In this document: positions 60,461 through 64,000 of the stretch, one piece after another
Position numbering within the stretch: the first letter of the stretch is position 1
Layout of the letters: every line of letters begins with the position of its first letter
Assembly: GCA_933228675.1 (NCBI GenBank)
Contig: OW121741.1
Coordinates: forward strand, 121,048,418-121,112,417
Origin: Stomorhina lunata
Lineage: Eukaryota > Arthropoda > Insecta > Diptera > Rhiniidae
Length of the DNA: 64,000 nucleotides
Direction: 5' to 3'
Notes under the pieces: generated by a model
Databases searched by the model: none
Seen by the model: the letters and a program-made list of their open reading frames with translations, nothing else
What the model was told of the DNA's origin: nothing
Program-made: the position numbers and the translations under genes

Positions 60461-62095
60461 GTCGAAATTTTTTCTATAGAAAATTTTATATATCGAAATT
60501 TTTCTACAGAAAATGTTTATATCAAAATTTTCCTCAGGATGGTTTTCTGTATAAAATTTTTGTATTTTTGTTTTTATCTAAAAATTTTAATACCCAAAAA
60601 TTTTCTATAGAAAAACTTTTCTATAAAAAGTTACTATATAGAAAATACTATATAGAAAATTTTATTTATCGAAATTTTTCTACAGAAAATGTTTATATCA
60701 AAATTTTTCTCAGGATGGTTTTCTGTATAAAATTTTTGTATTTTAGTTTTTATCTAAAAATTTTAATACCCAAAAATTTTCTATAGAAAAACTTTTCTAT
60801 AAAAAGTTTTTCGCTATAAAAACTCTTCTATAAAAAATTTTCTATAGAAAAATTTATTAACAATTTTTTGGTAAAAAAATTTGTCTATAAAAAAATTTTT
60901 CGGTAAAAAAAATAGTCTATAGAAAATTTTTCTTAATAAAAATTTTTCTATAAAAAATTTTTCGGTAAAAAATTTCTCTCTAGAAAATTTTTCGGTAAAA
61001 AAAATTGTCTATAAAAAATTTCACGGTAAAAAATTCGTCTATAGAAAACTTTTAAAAAGATTTGTTTATAGGAAATTTTTCAGTAAAACAAATTTGTTTT
61101 CTATAACAAATATAAAAAATTTGTTATAGAAATCTTTTCGGTATAAAAATTTTTCGGTACAAAAATTATTCTATTCAAAATTTATCGGTATAAAAATATT
61201 TCTATAGCTAATTTTTTGTACCGAAAATTTTCTATATACGAATTTTTATGCCTAAAAATTTTCTATAGAAAATTTTTTATTGCTAAAAATTTTCTATAGA
61301 AAATTTTTTATGCCTAAAAATTTTTTATAGAAAATTTTTTATACCGAAAAATTTTCTATAGAAAATTTTTTATACCGAAAAATTTTCTATAGAAAATTTT
61401 TTATACCGAAAAATTTTCTATAGAAAAGTTTTTACACCGAAAAATTTTCTATAGAAAATTTTTTATACCTAAAAATTTTCTATAGAAAATTTTTTATACC
61501 GAAAAATTTTCTATAGAAAATTTTTTATACCGAAAAATTTTCTATAGAAAATTTTTTATACCGAAAAGTTTTCTATAGAAATTTTTTTATACCGAAAAAT
61601 TTTCTATAGAAAATTTTTTATACCGAAAAATTTTCTATAGAAAATTTTTTATACCGAAAAATTTTCTATAGAAAATTTTTTATACAGAAAAATTTTCTAT
61701 AGAAAATTTTTATACTGAAAAATTTTCTATAGAAAAATTTTTTAACCGAAACGTTTTCTATAGAACAACTTTTATACCGAAAAATTTCTATAGAAAATTT
61801 TTTATTCCCAAAAATTTTCTATAGAAAATTTTTTATACCGAAAAATTTTCTATAGAAAATTTTTTATACCGAAAAGTTTTCGATAGAAAAATTTTTATAC
61901 CGAAAAGTTTTCGATAGAAAATTTTTTATACTGAAAAATTTTCTATAGAAAATTTTTTATACTGAAAAATTTTCTATAGAAAATTTTTTATACCAAAAAA
62001 TTTTCGATAGAAAATTTTTTATACCAAAAAATGTTCGATAAAAAATTTTTTATACTGAAAAATTTTCTATTTTTTATACGAAAAATTTTCTATAG
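60461..62095. repeat. 31-bp array (TATACCGAAAA linker), second locus
   Basis: 60480-60810 contains a 176-bp tandem duplication (CAGGATGGTTTTCTGTATAA at 60535 and 60711). 60810-61200 has mixed CGGTAAAAA units. 61260-62095 is a 31-bp array (ACCG at 61343 and 61374), close to the array at 38.3-39.6 kb. The open frame at 60568-60786 is repeat-derived. Confidence 0.93.
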
Positions 62096-63834
62096 AGAAA
62101 TATTTATAACTAAAGGTTCTAGCAAGAGCACATGGAGAAGGGTATATAAAGATTCCTCAAATCCAATTATAATATTTCGACTTGTTTTTAAATTCTCTTA
62201 GCAGAATTTATGTCATTCTTCTAATTTAATAGCCCACACAGATTACAATAAGTATCAGAATAAATAAAATATTCACAAAACCACAATTATAACAAAACTC
62301 CTACTCAGCAAAGGCTATTTTTAAAATTAATTGCCAAATATTTACTTAACACTTATGCGCCCCATTGTCCTTTCAGTGGCAGGCCGTTCAACCTGAAGGG
62401 TCTTTAGTCAAATATGCCAAAATTAAGTATTTGAGTTTATTCATTTCTTGACTTAAAACTGTTTTTTTTATAAATATTTATTTAATAGCTTCTTTGCTTT
62501 TATTTACTGTAATATAAATGTTTTTCGTCATTGAAAACACAACTGTTTAGTGTTTGCCCCTAAAAGTTGACATTACTTTTTCAACTTTCAAAGATTTTCT
62601 TAAATAAAATGTATTTATTTGAGTGCGTGTTATTTTCTTTGTTGAAAATAATAAAGAAAATTCAATTACTGACATGTAAATAAATCAAATTAGAAAATGA
62701 CTTTAATTTTTCAAACAAAATCCAAATGTACTCGGATGTAAATGTCTCGTTTAGTTATTAGATTTTACAGTTATTTCAACTGATTTCCATGCTTAAAGTG
62801 GAAGTGTGTGTATGTTTGTGTAGATATGTAAATGTGTTTGTAAATGTTTCAAAAATCTTTGTTGTCGTATTTCTTATGCCGCCAAAGACGACAGCAACAA
62901 CATTCACACATACAAAGTGTCTGTCGAGACGCGACAATGACACAAAAAATCTTCAAAAAGTTTTTAGATTTTAAAGCATACGTTAAGGCTGATAATGATT
63001 ATAATCATGAAAATAACAATGAGTATTATGATGTTTAAGTCATTTTGCTTATCACACATTAAATCTAAAATTTGTCTTATTTTTTGATGGTGGAAGGTTG
63101 ATGCTGTTCATCAAGGCCAGACTAACTTTACTATATGTAAGAATATCTTAATGACTGGAAGCGGTTTTAAGAATTTAATTTGTCAAATTCAATCTGGCTG
63201 AATCTTTGAAAAATTTTAATGTAAATACATCATCTTTACTCTTTTACTTCAATTACTTTCCTTCCTTGGAAACAAATCTTTTTCATTTCAATTACTATTT
63301 AAATCGTATTACTTTCATTTTAGGTTAATTAAATTTTTTAAATTAATTCACTTTTTCATAATTTTCTTTGCAATTATTTTATTTTAACTTTTCCATGCTT
63401 CTGGTATCTTAAATTTGTTTAAATTATCCGCTTGTTTCAATTTAAGTCTTCGAATTCCCGCTAGAAACTATTTCAAAATTTCCCAACATTCCTCAGCATC
63501 TTTTTTGTTGCTGATGCTGGATACATTTGTTATCCCATTTAGGGCGCATGTTTTGTTGCTAAGAAATTTCATTCATAAACTTTACAACTTTTACTGATTT
63601 ATTTTCTTTTTGTTTGTATTTTTGCTAAATTTTAAAAGGTTTCACCGGTAAACTTTGTTTCAAAATAATCACAAGACTTGAATTTATATTTTTTCCAAGA
63701 ATCATTTCAAATTAAAAAAGTTTAGGAAATCTCATAACAGTGAGGAATTAAAAAAAATTAAATTTTCCAAATAAAGGAAAAGTGTAATTTAACAGCCGGA
63801 AGACTAAGAATAATTAAATCTGTCATGCATTTTT
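62096..63834. other. Right-hand spacer, no gene supported
   Basis: Less repetitive sequence. 62800-62960 includes a GTGTGTGTATGTTTGTGT run and a locally less AT-rich stretch (CGTATTTCTTATGCCGCCAA). Open frames at 62789-62974, 62844-63038 and 63415-63597 overlap or lack any recognisable motif. Confidence 0.55.
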
Positions 63835-63930
63835 TCGTTACAACAAATTGCCTCATTCGATATCGATCGAAATGTAAGATATTTCAGAAACATCTGTGTA
63901 GCATACTTTTAGGATAATCTAAATAAAATA
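63835..63930 (+). mobile_element. Fragment of the foldback/MITE family
   Basis: CCTCATTCGATATCGATCGA then GTGTAGCATACTTTTAGGAT and ATCTAAATAAAA match the arms of the elements at 10008-10942 and 28199-28485. It may continue past the right edge of the window. Confidence 0.7.
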
Positions 63931-64000
63931 TCGTCGGCTTAATATGAAAACCGGCTAAGTCCACTTTGAAGTATACGAAAAAAAAATTGAAAAATACGAA

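Noticed and set aside
62789..63038. Two overlapping open frames in a GC-richer island
   Set aside because: They are in different frames over the same bases and neither has a recognisable domain; the island is noted as possible regulatory or untranslated sequence instead.

Overview
The window comes from a eukaryotic, insect nuclear genome. It is very AT-rich, its genes are split by GT-AG introns, and its one recognisable gene matches the insect GABA-B receptor subtype 3 (GABA-B-R3 of Drosophila) almost residue for residue in the conserved blocks. Repeats ending in a TATAGCACTTTTTTACTTG-type motif and the overall composition fit a higher fly (Cyclorrhapha, perhaps a calyptrate such as a blow fly or muscid). 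The species cannot be fixed from the sequence alone.

Layout. The only supported protein-coding gene lies on the minus strand between 18080 (start codon) and 3012, and runs off the left edge. Six coding exons are present: 17022-18080, 7458-7877, 7129-7389, 6395-6880, 3457-3758 and 3012-3150. Joined, they give exactly 889 codons with no frame break. They cover the N-terminal leader, a long low-complexity region, the whole extracellular ligand-binding (Venus flytrap) domain, TM1 and TM2. TM3 to TM7 and the C-terminal tail lie beyond coordinate 1. The large introns are filled with tandem arrays: an 11-bp minisatellite of about 2.4 kb in intron 4, a nearly perfect 11-bp minisatellite in intron 1 that starts 58 bp from the exon 2 acceptor, a 19-bp array, a satellite of about 300 bp, a foldback-like transposon and a small MITE.

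From 18081 to 64000 I find no protein-coding gene. This is either 5' flank or a very long 5' UTR intron. It is a mosaic of AT-rich tandem arrays with units of 28-31 bp, almost all built on one palindromic core (TTTTCTATAGAAAA) joined to different linkers. Between the arrays are stretches of ordinary AT-rich DNA of 0.5-3.5 kb. Superimposed on this are a long inverted repeat (about 22.2-24.1 kb against 27.6-29.7 kb) with a MITE inserted in only one arm; two non-tandem hairpin-bearing modules that recur at array edges and together bracket the 55.4-58.3 kb array; a head-to-head pair of dispersed repeats at 41.0-42.9 kb followed by a 126-bp satellite; and an array at 19.2-21.3 kb whose units contain inverted GATA-type motifs around an E-box-like centre.

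All calls are from reading the sequence. No alignment, folding or database search was run, so unit lengths are measured by hand on clean stretches, array borders are accurate to a few tens of bases, and transposon family names are deliberately not given.
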